Under the pieces are notes generated by a model that saw only the letters and a list, made by a program, of their open reading frames with translations, ran no database searches and was not told the origin of the DNA. A program made the translations under genes and the position numbers. From positions 124,001 through 188,000 of the forward strand of contig NW_020126816.1 in the NCBI RefSeq assembly GCF_002994745.2: 64,000 nt of DNA. The letters run 5' to 3'. Of the stretch, positions 10,580-21,100 are shown one piece after another (within the stretch, counting starts at the first letter, position 1; each line of letters begins with the position of its first letter). Source of the stretch: Rosa chinensis. Lineage: Eukaryota; Streptophyta; Magnoliopsida; Rosales; Rosaceae.

Positions 10580-13060
10580 ATGACCGAGCCTTTTAGACCA
10601 TCTACAATAAAGGAAATTGAAGCAAGGCTCGCTCGTTTGAAGGGTCCTTCACTCCTTGAGTTCACAAGCCCTTCTCCTTCAACATACAAAGAGTACACAT
10701 TTAACGAGCAAGGGAAGAGGACCTACTGTTCTGAGGAGTCTACATCACCTACACCGAGTCCATCTCCTCCTTCACGTTCACCTTCACCTGTGATTTCGTC
10801 CAACTCTACACCACCACCTTCACCACCACCTGAAGAAGTCGAAGAAGAGAGAATGGCATCTATTAGGGAACTCTCCACCGCAACTGTTGAAGGAGGGCCC
10901 CCTACAGGCATAGTATACCCTGCCCCTGCAGCTGGAAGACAGGCAGAGTTTGAGCTTAAGAGTGGATTGTTGCACAAGCTCCCTATCTTCCATGGACTTA
11001 ATATGGAGGATGCTAATAAGCACGTACGAGAATTCCAATCTGTTTGTGCAAACATGCAACCACAAGGGGCAGATGAGAATCTTCTGAAGATGAGAGCATT
11101 TCCATTCTCTCTAGCTGATAGAGCCAAGGATTGGCTATATGAACTTCCTGCAGGACGTATCACATCATGGGAAACAATGAGAAAGGCCTTCTTGGAGAAA
11201 TACTTCCCAGCTTCTAAGGTCATCACACTTAGAAAGAAGCTCAGTGGAATAGAGCAAGCCCATGATGAGTCCTATGCTGCTTACTATGAGAGGTTCAATT
11301 CCTTACTTGCACAATGTCCTCAACATCAGATGAAGGATGAGACCCTACTCACATGTTTCTATGAAGGACTCTTACCCTTGGAAAGGCAAATGTTGGATGC
11401 TGCAGCTGGAGGAGCTTTCGTGGATAAGTCACCTGCAGTTGGGAAGGAGCTTATAGCTAATCGTGCCTTGAACTCCCAACAATATGAGGGGGTAGGACAC
11501 TCTATTCGTAGGGTGCATGAGATGAGCAAGAATACTGCCATTGAAGACCAACTGAGTAAGCTTACTCTACTCATGAATCAAGTGGTAAGTTCCAAGGGAC
11601 CAAGTGCAACAATAGCTTGTGGAGTATGCTCTATGCAAGGGCATGTTACAGATCAGTGCCCTCAACTCAATGAGAATGGAGGATGGGAATCTGCAAATGC
11701 TATTGGAGGGTATCAAGGAGGATATCAAGGAGGACCTCAACGTCCTAGACATGACCCTTACTCCAATACTTATAACCCAGGATGGAGGGACCATCCCAAC
11801 TTCAAGTGGACCAACAATGATAACGTTCAGAATCCTCTTGGTGGGAACTTCCAACGTCCTCAAGGGCCTTCATTCCAAGGATCATCTTTTCAAAGGCCCT
11901 ACATGCCTCCTCCTCAACAGAACTCAGGACCTTCAATGTCTCACTATGACAAAACGTTGGAAGCTTTGACTAGTTCCACCCAAGCCTTGACAAACTCTAC
12001 TCAAGCTTTGATTCAAGGACAACAGACCCACACTAAGGATATTGCAGATCTTAAGAAACAGATGGGCCAAGTTGTGGACTTCATGAGCAAGATTCATGAG
12101 ACTGGGAAGCTTCCTAGTGGCACAATACCTAACCCTAAGGGTAATGTGGAGAATGCATCAGTTGTGACTACGAGGAGTGGAAGACCATTGGTGGATCCAC
12201 CCAAGCAACCCAAGAAGGTCCAAATGAGCATAGAGATTGAGGAAGACCAAGAGCCCACCAAGTTGGGTGTTGAGAAGGACCCTGCAACGTCAAAGGAAGA
12301 GACCAAGGCATCCTCATCTTTAAAGGCAAAACCGGAAATCAAAGGTAATAATTCTAACCTATCGAATTCGGTTATTGGTAACCTTTCTTCTTCTTCTTGC
12401 ATGCCCTTCCCACGCAGGTTTGCCCAATCTAAGAAGGATGAAAGTGACCAAGCCATCTTGGAAACTTTCAAGAAGGTGCAAGTAAACCTACCCCTCCTAG
12501 AGGCCATCAAGCAAGTCCCTAAGTATGCCAAGTTCCTCAAAGAGCTTTGCACTACTAGGAGAGTAAACCGTGAAAAGGAGGTGGTAAAGGTAAGTGAGAA
12601 TGTCTCTGCCCTGATTCAGAGGAAGATTCCTCCAAAGTGTAAGGATCCTGGAAGCTTTACTATTCCGTGCACTATTGGTAACTCTAGATTTAAGAATGCC
12701 ATGCTAGACCTAGGTGCATCTGTTAATGTTATGCCCTATTCTGTGTATGAAACCCTAGGTCTAGGTGAACTTAAATCTGACAATGTTATCATTCAATTAG
12801 CTGATAGATCCAATGCATACCCTAAAGGTTTATTAGAGGATGTGCTTGTACAAGTTAACCATCTTATCTTCCCAGCAGATTTTTATGTTTTAGAAATGGA
12901 GGACTCCCCTGTAAGTTCAACTCCATTGCTTTTGGGACGTCCTTTCTTAAGGACAGCTAGTGATAGGAGCATTTTAATGCGACGTTTTAACTGCATTTCC
13001 CTACATTTTCTGCGTTATTTCCTTAATAAAACTCTGTTTAGGAAAGTTTCCATTCTTTGA
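10580..13060 (+). CDS. gag-pro: Gag-protease polyprotein of A0, truncated, with an LTR-derived tail
   Basis: An 826-residue open frame. Residues 1-90 are Pro/Ser-rich and acidic; about 130-330 is the retrotransposon gag (capsid-like) domain, including FHGLNMEDANKHVREF and WLYELPAG. A CX2CX4HX4C zinc knuckle uses C347, C350, H355 and C360. A linker follows, then an aspartic protease with active-site Asp710 in LDLGAS and a flap motif LLLGRPFL near residue 784. Gag would form the particle and bind RNA; the protease would cleave the polyprotein. True element sequence ends near residue 793; the last 33 residues come from reading into the LTR at 12961. Reverse transcriptase and integrase are missing. 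The start at 10580 is the first Met of the frame and lines up with the gag start of C by position. No stop or frameshift is present before the break, so this copy was broken structurally rather than by point decay. Confidence 0.85.
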   Translation: MTEPFRPSTIKEIEARLARLKGPSLLEFTSPSPSTYKEYTFNEQGKRTYCSEESTSPTPSPSPPSRSPSPVISSNSTPPPSPPPEEVEEERMASIRELSTATVEGGPPTGIVYPAPAAGRQAEFELKSGLLHKLPIFHGLNMEDANKHVREFQSVCANMQPQGADENLLKMRAFPFSLADRAKDWLYELPAGRITSWETMRKAFLEKYFPASKVITLRKKLSGIEQAHDESYAAYYERFNSLLAQCPQHQMKDETLLTCFYEGLLPLERQMLDAAAGGAFVDKSPAVGKELIANRALNSQQYEGVGHSIRRVHEMSKNTAIEDQLSKLTLLMNQVVSSKGPSATIACGVCSMQGHVTDQCPQLNENGGWESANAIGGYQGGYQGGPQRPRHDPYSNTYNPGWRDHPNFKWTNNDNVQNPLGGNFQRPQGPSFQGSSFQRPYMPPPQQNSGPSMSHYDKTLEALTSSTQALTNSTQALIQGQQTHTKDIADLKKQMGQVVDFMSKIHETGKLPSGTIPNPKGNVENASVVTTRSGRPLVDPPKQPKKVQMSIEIEEDQEPTKLGVEKDPATSKEETKASSSLKAKPEIKGNNSNLSNSVIGNLSSSSCMPFPRRFAQSKKDESDQAILETFKKVQVNLPLLEAIKQVPKYAKFLKELCTTRRVNREKEVVKVSENVSALIQRKIPPKCKDPGSFTIPCTIGNSRFKNAMLDLGASVNVMPYSVYETLGLGELKSDNVIIQLADRSNAYPKGLLEDVLVQVNHLIFPADFYVLEMEDSPVSSTPLLLGRPFLRTASDRSILMRRFNCISLHFLRYFLNKTLFRKVSIL

Positions 13061-15300
13061 TTGGGAAAGTTCCTATTTGTAGAAAGTTTCTATTTTTGTA
13101 GTTTCTATTTGTCATTTTTAGAAAGTTTCCCATTTTCAGTTTAGGAAAGTTGCCATTTTTCATTTTAGGAAAGTTTCTATTTTTCTTACTAGTTTCTATT
13201 TTCAGGACCTCCGAGCTAGAAAGTGGAAATGAACTCACAAATGGAAAGAGGAGCTTGCGATCACCAAGGGGAGCAAAGATGAAGAACAATGAGCCACAGA
13301 AATGAGCAGAAATGAAGAAAAGAAGTTTTCCTGGTCCAACCAGGAAACCCTGCGAAAATGAGGAAAGCCCACCAATGAAGTTTCCAACGTTACTATGAAA
13401 AAGAAATGGAAAAATAAAGTGTTGTGACGTTGGAAGATGACATGGCATAGAAGTGACGCATGGAGGCCCAAAAACTCTCAAGACTTGTTGGATTTTCGGC
13501 TAATTGGATAAAAGCCCACCAAAGCCCATGGAACTAGGGTTTGTGACGCAAACCCTAGCACTAAAGTTGTTGTTGCCGTGAATTTGCAAGAGAGAAACAA
13601 GGAGGTGGCGTCCAAGAAAATCAGAAATTAAAAGGAGATTTTCTAGGGTTATTTTTATGGAAATAAATCAAGAGATAAACCCTAGAGACTCCTAGCCGTC
13701 CAAGCAAGAGAGAAACAAGGAATTGCCGTGCAAAATAAAAGAGAAACCCTAGAGAATTCGGCCAAGGGATAATGAAGAGAGAAACTAGGGTTTTGCCGTG
13801 TGGAAAATCAGAAATTCAAGAGAGATTTCGTGGAGATTTCTTAGGGAGCTTTTAAAGGAAAGAGAATATGTGTTGAACACAAAAAGCTCTCAAAGGAGTC
13901 TAGGTTCGTCCCCCTTTATTCTCTAAATATATTGTTGCCGAAATTGGTGAAGGAAATCAGAAAATATATCTATATATTTCGGCAAGATTATTTAGGGAAT
14001 TAATTCTGGAATTTTGTGATTGGTTGCACCACCTCATAGGGCTTATGTGGCACGAAATCATTGGAGGAAATTATGTGGAGGAAGCAAGCTATTGCCGTGA
14101 GTTTCTCTAGGGTTTTACACGGCTTGAAGACCTAGAAGCCGTCCCCTATATATTCCTCTCTTCTCTCAACGTCAAGAGTTCCGAGTTCCATTTTTTACGT
14201 TCTACATTTGAGAAATAATTCAGAAAACTCTCTAGCTTAGCCGTGCTCCTCTCCATCCTCTAGGGCAACCACGAAGTGCAAGCAAGGCCAAGGAAGAAGA
14301 AGACAAGCCGTGCATACCATCCACCCTCCACCTTGAAGATTGCTTTCGAAATTCAAGAGACCACATCATCACTTCATCCATCTCATCTTCATCACGGTGT
14401 AATCTGATTCTCCTTGTACCTTTGCTTTGTAATTTTCGTTGGTTTGCCTTAGTTGACACTTATGTATGAACAAGTATTGATTTCTGAAATTTTATGATTA
14501 ATTGTTAATTTTCAGATTCATATATTGTGATTTATGGTTGCTTTTGTGTAAGTGTTTGATTGAATTTGCATGATAGAAATCGTTTGTATGATAATCTTGA
14601 ATGGTTCGAAACATTTAGGGTTTTTATGTGAATGTTGCTACGAATTTGAGAACATGAATCAACTTTTTGGTTTTGTGTTCTTGAATCAACAAGTAGTAAA
14701 GGTTTTGTACAAAAACCGAAATTTAATCAAAGGAGATTGCAATTAGGTGAACTTTTTCATACTAAGTTGCACATTTGAATTGATAGCCTTTCTAGATGCT
14801 TAATGCGTTGAACATGACATGATTGACTAGCTTTCTAGGGTTTGATTGCATGTTTGATAGAATTAATCTAGGTGCTTTCACTTAGGTTAATTAGCATTGA
14901 AGTAAAATATGGGAAATTGTTTGCTTAGAACGTTTCACATGATCAATTCCTCTTGCATGACTATGATGAACAATGATGAACTTGAATTAACTTTGATTAT
15001 AAATTCCGATTTGATCTTTGTTCGTGCATTTCATTTGCATTTTTATGTTTTTGCATTTTAATTGTTTTCTTTACTTAGTTTAATTTCCGAAAATCAAAAC
15101 CAAAAATCCCCCTAATTTCGTAAATATGTATATATTTTGTTATATTTTTGTAAATATTATACTTTGTTTTAATTTTAATTGTTTAATTGTTTGATAATGA
15201 CAGGTGTACCCTCAATCCCCGGAATAGAACGATCCCTATTTACTTTATACTACTAATGACATTTCAGGGTTAAATTGGTCGCTTCCCAAAAGCGACATCA
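12961..15300 (+). repeat. Orphan group A LTR at a recombination junction
   Basis: A complete LTR (2340 bp) with intact TG...CA ends. The left flank (gctag, in protease coding sequence) and right flank (agttg, in the middle of another LTR) do not match, so it is not a simple insertion. The first ~85 bases match the E-type LTR head (taactgcatttccctac), while the rest is nearly the same as the solo LTR at 7605. It most likely arose by recombination between LTRs of two separate insertions. TATA at 14147-14152. Confidence 0.8.
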
Positions 15301-16161
15301 AGTTGACACATTTGTTTGAACAATTGTTGATTTCTGGAATTTTATGATTAATTGTTAATTTTCAGATTCATATATTGCGATTTATGGTTGCTTTTGTGTG
15401 AGTGTTTGATTAAATTTGCATGATAGAAATCTTTTGTATGATAATCTTGAATGGTTCGAAACATTTAGGGTTTTTATGTGAATGTTGCTACGAATTTGAG
15501 AACATGGATCAACTTTTTGGTTTTGTGTTCTTGAGTCAATAAGTAGTAAAGGTTTTGTACAAAAACCGAATTTAATCAAAGAAGATTGCAATTAGGTGGA
15601 CTTTTTCATACTAAGTTGCACATTTGAGTTGATAGCCTTTCTAGGTGCTTAATGCGTTAAACATGACATGATTGACTAGCTTTCTAGGGTTTGATTGCAT
15701 GTTTGATAGGATTAATCTAGGTGCTTTCACTTAGGTTAATTAGCATTGAAAGTAAAATATGGGAAATTGTTTGCTTTTGAACGTTTCACATGATCAACTC
15801 CTCTTGCATGACTATGATGAACAATGATGAACTTGAATTGATCTTAATCATATATTTCGTTTTGATCTTTGTTCTTGCATCCCATTTGTATTTTTATGTT
15901 TTTACATTTTAATTATTTTGTTAGCTTAGCTTTTATTTTCGAAAAAGAAAACCAAAAACCTAAAATCCCCCCTATTTTCGTAAATAATGTTTATAATTGT
16001 AAATACCTTTGTGAATATTATACTTTGTTTTAATTTTAATTGTTTAATTGTTTGACAATGACAGGTGTACCCTCAATCCCCGGAATAGAACGATCCCTAT
16101 TTACTTTATACTACTAATGACATTTCAGGGTTAAATTGGTCGCTCCACAAAAGCGACATCA
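15301..16161 (+). repeat. 3' portion of the A2 5' LTR
   Basis: The last 861 bases of a group A LTR, beginning abruptly at agttgacac, which is a mid-LTR position (compare 20629). The terminal region is intact: anti-PBS 16074-16083, hairpin gtcgct...agcgac, end gcgacatca. Confidence 0.85.
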
Positions 16162-16166
16162 ATTTT

Positions 16167-16187
16167 TGGCGCCGTTGCCGGGGATTG
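16167..16187 (+). other. Primer-binding site of A2
   Basis: Intact tRNA-Asp type PBS, the same sequence and spacing as in A0. Confidence 0.85.
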
Positions 16188-17068
16188 AAAAATCACTTGT
16201 TTTTGTTTATAGTTGTTGTATATAAAATGTTTGAAACTTAGTTTAAATTAACTAGGTTGCTTTTTTTTATATTGTTGAAATACGAATTTTAATTGTAAGT
16301 TGTAAATTGAATGGAATAGGTGAAGTGTCTTTTGTTAATATTAGCCTTAACCCCTTATTGGTACCTTGTTCAGGTCCCTTAAGGTTGAGGGCGGCCTTTA
16401 TTAACATTCATTGAACTGTCTTCACACTTAGGATCTTTTTCATCCAAGTAAGTATAGCCTATGTGGGATGGTGTCTAGGAAGGGGACAACGCTCATGACA
16501 GGTTCTTGAAACCAGAAGTGCTTACAAATGGGCCTAAACCACAATGTGGGAGTAGCTCATGCCAAAATGGATTCTACCTCTCGTGGTCGCCCTCCCCTAC
16601 CTGGCCATTTTAGTAAGGTTGCCCAAAGGATGTAGGAGAGACTTGGTGTCTAGACGACTATACTTGGGCCGCACGTCCTCTTGATTTACCGCTTGGAATT
16701 TAATTTGATATCAATGATATATATAACAAACGAAAATATTGTGATTCACTAAGGTATATTGGATTAAACATAGTCTTGAAAAGGGTAGCTGTTTCAGTCC
16801 CATTGCACATCGAGACTCCCTGTTCCCGTACCTAAGTGTTGAAAATAATTGTAAAGGAAAGGAAAGAATGTAAATATTTGTAAGTATTTTCGTACAAAGA
16901 AAGGAAAGAAAAAAAAAAAAAACACTTGTGTAAATATTTTTCGTGTTTTTTTTTTTTTACTCACTTGTGTACTTAACTTGTGTCTTATGTACAGACTTGT
17001 TAACTTGTGTACTTAACTTGTTAATATTACATGTAGTTTGTAATTCACTAACTTGTTATACTTGTTTA

Positions 17069-17099
<31 letters not shown>

Positions 17100-17100
17100 T
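17069..17100 (+). repeat. TA dinucleotide run followed by poly-T
   Basis: A simple repeat of about ten TA units and then a T-run, at the junction where gag-pol is missing in A2. Probably slippage-prone filler. Confidence 0.8.
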
Positions 17101-17182
17101 TGTATTTCTTTGTTAATTATAGTCACTAACTTTATTTAATGGAGGTACCGTCTGGCTGAAAGACGTTAAATTCAAGCGCTGC

Positions 17183-17198
17183 TTGGGAGGCAACCCAA
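17183..17198 (+). ncRNA. Conserved post-pol hairpin, A2 copy
   Basis: TTGGG-AGGCAA-CCCAA: a 5-bp stem with a 6-base loop. B, C and D have ATGGG/CCCAT with the same loop, a compensatory change in the outer pair. It lies just downstream of where integrase ends in C. Its role is unknown. Confidence 0.55.
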
Positions 17199-17376
17199 TT
17201 CAGAAGCAGCTGTGAAGGAGTCTTCAATAACACAGATTTGCTTTCTCTTTCGCTATTTCTTTTACTTTATAATTTTCTCCTTTATTTTTGTAGTCTTTTC
17301 GTAAATTCCATTCCTATATGCTTAAGTGTTTCATTGCATGCTTGTGATTGATTACATTGAGGACAATGCAATATTT

Positions 17377-17390
17377 AAGTGTGGGGGAAG
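17377..17390 (+). promoter_or_regulatory. Internal polypurine tract 1 of A2
   Basis: AAGTGTGGGGGAAG, preceded at 17355-17368 by the small hairpin CATTG-AGGA-CAATG. It closely resembles the PPT next to the 3' LTR. It could prime plus-strand DNA internally; that is inference. Confidence 0.5.
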
Positions 17391-18167
17391 GGATTTACAC
17401 TTTTATCTTGAGTCATATATTGAAAAAATACAAAAAAAATTGAAAAATGTCAAAAATTTAAAAATTTTCGTTGCTTTTGCTTTTGTTTTGAGTCTTAGGA
17501 TGCCCTTTCAACTGTCTAGGATGATTCTATATCTCTGAAATCATGATTAAAAGAGGATCACAAAATTGAGATGAATTTTAAAAGGGTATTCTTTGGTTAA
17601 TTGAGATATATGAAAAATGTATGCATGTGTAGTGGATATGGATTTCATGACCTTGGTACAGAATATGAGCATGTTAAGATGAGTTTTGATTCATAAAAGC
17701 CCATGTGAGATATTTGAGCCATGTTCCTTTTTCTTGGAGTGAAATGAAAAATATATTCTTAATTTCTTGGCGATGTTTTCATGATCTCATTATTCTTTCA
17801 TTTGATTGATTGCTTGCCATAGATTAAGTTTGATGGACTAGAGAATGCTAGAATTCGCTCTTGTGCTTGTTGAGACGTTTTATCAATACATGGCCCTGAT
17901 TCTGGAAGGGATAGAGGCACCCTAGGAATTACGACCATTGCCAAACAAACTTGTGTCCCTATTTGTGCCCGTCGTGGGATTCCCCTAGATAAACCCCTTT
18001 GAGCCTACATTAAGCCTTTTCTTTCATCACCCTTAAAATCTTTAACCCTGAACCTTAGTATAGTTAAAACCTTACCTTTTGTTCTAAAAACTTAGTGGAG
18101 CTATCTTTTGAAGACTTATTATATGATTTTGGTGGCAAGGATGAAGATTGAGAAGAAGTGAAAGTTC

Positions 18168-18181
18168 AAGTGTGGGGGTAG
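18168..18181 (+). promoter_or_regulatory. Internal polypurine tract 2 of A2
   Basis: AAGTGTGGGGGTAG in the context gttcaagtgtgggggtagac, about 0.95 kb before the LTR-adjacent PPT. Conserved at the same place in B (26343), C (47165), D (52100), E (40114-40127, minus) and H (59255-59268, minus). Confidence 0.5.
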
Positions 18182-19103
18182 ACTTGTTCATGAAAAGAAA
18201 AAATAATTTGTGAAAGCCGAGAAAAAAAATGAAAAAGAAAAAAAATGTGTACGGCTAGAAAAAGAAAAATATGTCTATGGATTTTAGTCCCCCATACTTT
18301 GTGAGTTTGGAGTTTGTTTTGAATTGAAGGCCCACTACAGAAAAATTTGGCCTTTGTCCAATTCACTAGAGTTCAAAGGAAGTTTAGAGTGAAGTTAGGG
18401 CCCAACATGAAGACATTAGGCCCTTTTATAAAACCTCTATGGGAAGTGACGTTTTTGCCTAATTGGTGGATTTCTAGAAGTCTCTTTACATCTGCATGAG
18501 CTCTACTAGGTTTTTAGGACACCTTGTTAAAATTCCTTACCCTTCGTTTCTTTAAACCTTGAGCCATGGCCCCATTACAACCCTTGAGAAGACCTTCTTG
18601 ATCCTTAAGATGGGACAGCCCTTGATGTGGAGATGAGTTACAAGAGTTGAACCTATGGCTTGGGTCCATCTGTGCAAGTAGTTGGTATCCTTCATGAGAT
18701 CTTTAAAGAAAATTATACATGTGCTTTCGTTTCTTACATTATGTGATATACTTGCTATCTTTCACATATACTTGAGTGTATAAGCTTTTAAGCATTGCCT
18801 TGAATTCTGAGAGAAGAAAGAGTGGATATGCCTTGTGAGGATTGAATCAAACTTGTCTGAAACTTGCTTAACAGAACCATCACCATTGTTACAACCAAGT
18901 CCTACTTGTGTATGTGAAGATTATGTGTTTCAATTAACTCTCGAATGCCTAACATTGAATTTTGGTTGAGTGTTAATCTTGGTGTTGTGAAAGTAAGAGA
19001 TTGCTGAGACAAAAAGTTGAAGGGCAATAGAGTCATTGTTTTTGTAGAGTCTTTAAATTTCGTTGAGTCTTAGTGTGATTTTGCTAAGGGACTAGCAAAA
19101 GCT

Positions 19104-19118
19104 AAGTGTGGGGGAATT
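19104..19118 (+). promoter_or_regulatory. 3' polypurine tract of A2
   Basis: AAGTGTGGGGGAATT directly next to the LTR start TG at 19119. This is the standard plus-strand priming site. Confidence 0.8.
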
Positions 19119-21002
19119 TGATAGGAGCATTTTAATGCGACGTTTTACTTGCTTTTCCCTGCATTTCTTGCGTTATTTCCTTATTAAAACCCTGTTTAGG
19201 AAAGTTTCCATTCTTTGATTGGGAAAGTTCCTATTTGTAGAAAGTTTCTATTTTTGTAGTTTCTATTTATCATTTTTAGTAAGTTTCCATTTTCGGTAGT
19301 TTCTATTTTTCATTTTTAGAAAGTTTTCCATTTTTCATTTTAGGAAAGTTTCTATTTTTCTTATTAGTTTCTATTTTCAGGACCTCCGAGCTAAAAAGTG
19401 GAAATGAACTCACAAATGGAAAGAGGAGCTTGCGAAAGTCAAGGGGAGCAAAGATGAAGAACAATGAGCCACAGAAATGAGCAGAAATGAAGAAAAGAAG
19501 TTTTCCTGGTCCAACCAGGAAACCCTGCGAAAAGGAGGAAAGCTTACCTATGAAGTTTCCAACGTTATCATGAAAAAGAAATGGAAAAATGAAGTGTTAT
19601 GACGTTGGAAGGTGACAAGGCTTGAAGTTGAAGCAACAAGGCCCGAGAACTCTCAAGACTCATTGGATTTTCGGCAAATTGGATCAAGGGCCCATGAAGC
19701 CCATACATTTAGGGTTTGTGACGCAAACCCTAGCTCTTAAAGATGTTTGCCGTGAATTAGCAAGAGAGAAACAAGGAAGAGGTGTCCAAAAATCAGAAAA
19801 TAATGAGAAGATTTCGGTGGAGATTTTCTAGGTTTATTTTTATGGAAAGAAAATACTTGGAGATAAACCCTAGAAGAATTGCCGTCCATGCCAAGAGGAA
19901 AACAAGGGAATGCCGTGCAAACCCTAGGGAATTCGGCCAAGAGATAATGAAGAGAGAAATTAGGGTTTTTGCCGTGAGGAAAAATCAGAAAAATAAAGAG
20001 ATTTCGTGGAGATTTCTTAGGGAGCTTTTAAAGGAAAGAGAATATGTGTTGAACACAAAAAGCTCTCAAAGGAGTCTAGGTTCATCCCCCTTTATTCTCT
20101 AAATATATTGTTGCCGAAATTGGTGTATAAAATCAGAAATTATCTACATATTTCGGCAAGAATTATTTAGGGAATTAATATTGGAATTTTGTGATTGGTT
20201 GAACCACCTCATAGGGCTTATGTGGCAAGAAACCATTGGAGGAAATTATGTGGAGGAAGCAAGCACATGCCGTGAGTTTCTCTAGGGTTTTGGACGGCTT
20301 GGACACCTAGAGGCCGTGCTCCTATATATTCTTCCCCTCTCTCAACGTCAGAGGGTGCTAGTTCCCACTTTTGCGTTTACACTTTAGAAAAATCAGAAAA
20401 CTCTCTCTAGCCTAGCCGTGCTCCTCTCCATCCTCTAGGGCAACCACGAAGTTCAAGCAAGGCCAAGGAAGAAGAAGACAAGCCGTGCACTACCTCCATC
20501 ACCATCCTTGAAGATTGCTTTCGAAATTCAAGAGACCACATCATCCTTTCATTCATCTCATCTTCATCACGGTGTAATCCGATTCTCCTTGTACCTTTGC
20601 TTTGTAATTTTCGTTGGTTATGCCCTAGTTGACACATTTGTTTGAACAATTGTTGATTTCTGGAATTTTATGATTAATTGTTAATTTTCAGATTCATATA
20701 TTGCGATTTATGGTTGCTTTTGTGTGAGTGTTTGATTAAATTTGCATGATAGAAATCTTTTGTATGATAACCTTGAATGGTTCGAAACATTTAGGGTTTT
20801 TATGTGAATGTTGCTACGAATTTGAGAACATGGATCAACTTTTTGGTTTTGTGTTCTTGAGTCAATAAGTAGTAAAGGTTTTGTACAAAAACCGAATTTA
20901 ATCAAAGAAGATTGCAATTAGGTGGACTTTTTCATAATAAGTTGCACATTTGAGTTGATAGCCTTTCTAGGTGCTTAATGCGTTAAACATGACATGATTG
21001 AC
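19119..21002 (+). repeat. A2 3' LTR, left part
   Basis: Starts TGATAGGAGCATTTTAATGC. U3 repeat array, palindrome at 19502-19522, TATA at 20323-20328. Cut at 21002 by element B; it resumes at 29170 after the duplicated ttgac. Confidence 0.88.
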
Positions 21003-21070
21003 TGATAGAAGCACAAAGTGTGACATTTTTAATATGTATTTTCCCTCATTTGGCTATTTCAGCCGCATCA
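21003..21070 (+). repeat. 68-base mini-LTR at the left end of B
   Basis: The first 54 bases of the B LTR (TGATAGAAGCACAAAGTG...) are fused to its last 19 bases (ggctatttcagccgcatca), overlapping in GGCTA (21052-21056), which occurs in the parent LTR at both breakpoints (in tttggcta and gaggcta). This is a microhomology deletion that kept both LTR ends. A partial PBS (17 bases, 21071-21087) follows and breaks off at ccgttgc. Confidence 0.8.
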
Positions 21071-21100
21071 ATTTTTGGCGCCGTTGCTATTTCCTGATTA

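Larger units (their letters stand above)
4149..12960 (+). mobile_element. Element A0: 5' LTR, leader and gag-protease; 3' part lost
   Basis: Group A Athila-like element on the plus strand: 5' LTR 4149-6528, PBS from 6534, leader (interrupted by a solo LTR at 7605-9985), and a gag-protease frame from 10580. It breaks off just after the protease flap region (about 12960), where an unrelated LTR begins. Reverse transcriptase, RNase H, integrase, the 3' noncoding region and the 3' LTR are absent. The left target copy would be tcaat (4144-4148); the right copy is not found. Confidence 0.8.
16188..19118 (+). mobile_element. Noncoding interior of A2
   Basis: The leader (one module copy, about 16328-16690; conserved block at 16783) runs through low-complexity sequence into ttatttaatggaggtaccgt and the post-pol hairpin block at 17150-17198. 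The ~1.9 kb 3' noncoding region then carries PPT1 (17377-17390), PPT2 (18168-18181) and PPT3 (19104-19118). No gag or pol remains. E shares the same leader-to-hairpin join, so the deletion is a property of the subfamily and not of this copy. Confidence 0.75.
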
